A stretch of 64,000 nucleotides of DNA from positions 2,666,001 through 2,730,000 of the forward strand of contig NZ_CP087131.1 in the NCBI RefSeq assembly GCF_020911865.1. Direction: 5' to 3'. Every line of letters starts with the position of its first letter. Within the stretch, counting starts at the first letter, position 1. This DNA is from Chryseobacterium sp. C-71. Its GTDB lineage: Bacteria; Bacteroidota; Bacteroidia; Flavobacteriales; Weeksellaceae. The position numbers and the translations under genes are program-made. The notes under the pieces are model-generated. The model was given only the letters and a program-made list of their open reading frames with translations. It was not told where the DNA came from and made no database searches. Below are positions 62,541 through 64,000 of the stretch, in pieces.

Positions 62541-64000
62541 ATGAATAATAAAGGATTTAACTGGTTTTTCCCAATCGCTATAATAGCCCTTTTGTTATTT
62601 TTTGCCTCAAACTTTTTAGGTGGCAACAATGCAAAATCTATTGATGAAGATGCTTTCTTTAGAGAAATGCAGGCGGGGAAAGTTCAGAATGTATTGATTG
62701 ATAAACAAGCTCAAAAAGCTGAAGTATTTTTAACAAAAGCTGCCAAAACAGCTACAGTGACGAAAGATGACAAGGCAAATCCTTTTTCGAATTTAGGTAT
62801 GTCTACTGCAAAGGCTGATTATAGCCTGAAGTATGGAGATTTACAGCTGTTCTTAGAGAAATTTGAATCTATAAAAAGCCAAAATCCGGCAATCAAAACG
62901 TCTAAAGATTATGCAGAAGGTGAGAGTGCATTAATGGGTGCTCTTATTCAGGCTCTTATCTGGATTACGATTTTAGGATTGTTCTACTTCATCCTTTTCA
63001 GAAAAATGGGAAGTGGCGGAGGTCCGGGAGGACAGATTTTCTCTATCGGTAAATCTAAAGCCAAATTATTTGACGAAAAAGAAAAAATTCAGACAACATT
63101 TAAGGATGTTGCAGGATTAGAAGGAGCTAAAGAAGAGGTGCAGGAAGTTGTAGATTTCTTGAAAAACTCTGAAAAATACACGAAATTGGGAGGTAAAATT
63201 CCTAAAGGGGTACTTTTGGTAGGCCCTCCGGGAACAGGTAAAACCTTATTGGCGAAAGCTGTAGCAGGTGAAGCTAAAGTTCCTTTCTTCTCACTGTCAG
63301 GTTCAGATTTTGTGGAAATGTTTGTGGGGGTAGGAGCTTCAAGAGTAAGAGATTTGTTTGCTCAGGCAAAGGCAAAATCTCCAGCAATTATCTTTATTGA
63401 TGAGATTGATGCGATCGGACGTGCAAGAGGAAAAAACAATTTCTCTGGCGGAAACGACGAGAGAGAAAATACATTGAACCAATTGCTTACTGAAATGGAC
63501 GGTTTCGGAACCGACGTGAACGTAATCGTAATGGCAGCAACCAACAGAGCTGATATTCTGGATAAGGCATTAATGAGAGCTGGTCGTTTTGACCGTTCGG
63601 TTTATGTTGATCTTCCGGAATTGCACGAAAGAAGAGAGATTTTTGATGTTCATTTACAGAAGATCAAATTGGATGAGACTATAGACAGGGAGTTCCTGGC
63701 AAAGCAAACTCCAGGTTTCAGTGGAGCGGATATCGCTAATGTTTGTAATGAGGCAGCATTGATTGCAGCAAGAAACAGTCATGAATTTGTTAACAAACAA
63801 GATTTCTTAGATGCTGTAGACAGAATTATCGGTGGCCTTGAGAAGAAAAATATGGCCATCAAGCCTTCTGAAAAGAAAAGAGTGGCATTCCATGAGGCTG
63901 GTCACGCAACAATTTCTTGGTTGGTAGAACATGCTTCTCCATTATTGAAGGTGACGATTGTTCCGAGAGGGCGTTCATTGGGTGCAGCTTGGTATCTTCC
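62541..64000 (+). CDS. ftsH: ATP-dependent zinc metalloprotease FtsH (cut by right edge)
   Basis: The first 486 codons are present. Two membrane helices flank a periplasmic domain (about residues 8-25 and 135-153). The AAA module has Walker A GPPGTGKT (near residue 229), Walker [12 protein letters not shown] and the second region of homology with the arginine fingers ([10 protein letters not shown]). The zinc motif HEAGH is near residue 452. The rest lies outside the window. It degrades membrane and short-lived soluble proteins. Confidence 0.97.
   Translation, partial: MNNKGFNWFFPIAIIALLLFFASNFLGGNNAKSIDEDAFFREMQAGKVQNVLIDKQAQKAEVFLTKAAKTATVTKDDKANPFSNLGMSTAKADYSLKYGDLQLFLEKFESIKSQNPAIKTSKDYAEGESALMGALIQALIWITILGLFYFILFRKMGSGGGPGGQIFSIGKSKAKLFDEKEKIQTTFKDVAGLEGAKEEVQEVVDFLKNSEKYTKLGGKIPKGVLLVGPPGTGKTLLAKAVAGEAKVPFFSLSGSDFVEMFVGVGASRVRDLFAQAKAKSPAIIFIDEIDAIGRARGKNNFSGGNDERENTLNQLLTEMDGFGTDVNVIVMAATNRADILDKALMRAGRFDRSVYVDLPELHERREIFDVHLQKIKLDETIDREFLAKQTPGFSGADIANVCNEAALIAARNSHEFVNKQDFLDAVDRIIGGLEKKNMAIKPSEKKRVAFHEAGHATISWLVEHASPLLKVTIVPRGRSLGAAWYL

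Noticed and set aside
1..64000. CRISPR arrays, tRNA and rRNA genes
   Set aside because: I saw no regularly spaced repeats and no cloverleaf or rRNA sequence by eye; a dedicated tRNA scan could still find one.

Overview
The window looks like the chromosome of a low-GC member of the Bacteroidota, most likely family Weeksellaceae (Chryseobacterium or a close relative). Reasons: promoter boxes of the form TAnnTTTG, no Shine-Dalgarno pattern, and housekeeping neighbourhoods typical of flavobacteria (DUF4271/hemD, a glycosyltransferase with a DUF4296 lipoprotein, tgt and an LptF/G permease, birA, rsfS-ftsH). Genus is inference; no rRNA marker is present.

Region 1 (1-26,830) is accessory. A leftward gene set encodes tail-fibre-like proteins (one cut by the left edge, plus 235 aa and 518 aa), two giant beta-rich proteins (2,075 and 2,285 aa), a 734-aa protein, and between them a probable polymorphic toxin (1,017 aa, nucleotidyltransferase-like C-terminus) with a putative immunity protein four bases behind it. 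Further right, also leftward, are a 56-aa very acidic peptide, a patatin-like lipase and an M15 endolysin-like peptidase. A frameshifted relic of the acidic peptide lies next to the left-edge fibre gene. The unifying signal is an undescribed promoter architecture, CGTCAWG-TTYTG, then exactly 14 bases, then TAnnTTTG. It occurs upstream of every one of these transcription units (six good copies plus one without a -7 box). I read this as one regulon for a cell-surface or phage-tail-like (possibly extracellular contractile injection) apparatus with a swappable toxin cargo and a lysis/lipase module. The sheath, tube and baseplate genes that would prove this are not in the window.

Region 2 (27,000-38,650): a Y-family DNA polymerase, a YdeI-type protein, two paralogous serine beta-lactamase-like hydrolases around an M48 protease and an unrecognised secreted protein, glycyl-tRNA synthetase, a DUF4177 protein, an RNA pseudouridine synthase, and an intact IS110-family element that appears to sit inside a large REP-like palindrome.

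Region 3 (38,870-53,100): pyrD, a DUF445 membrane protein, a lipoprotein MsrB, an L,D-transpeptidase-like protein, fabF, a TetR regulator with its operator and a thioesterase, OsmC, an AraC regulator, a metal-related set (TonB receptor with two N-terminal HMA domains, a Cys-rich secreted protein, a lipoprotein with His/Cys repeats), and a two-component system.

Region 4 (53,290-64,000): an SRPBCC protein, a small conserved protein, an S9 oligopeptidase, hemD, a DUF4271 protein, a glycosyltransferase, a DUF4296 lipoprotein, tgt, an LptF/G-type permease, birA, rsfS and the first 486 codons of ftsH. No tRNA, rRNA or CRISPR array was seen.
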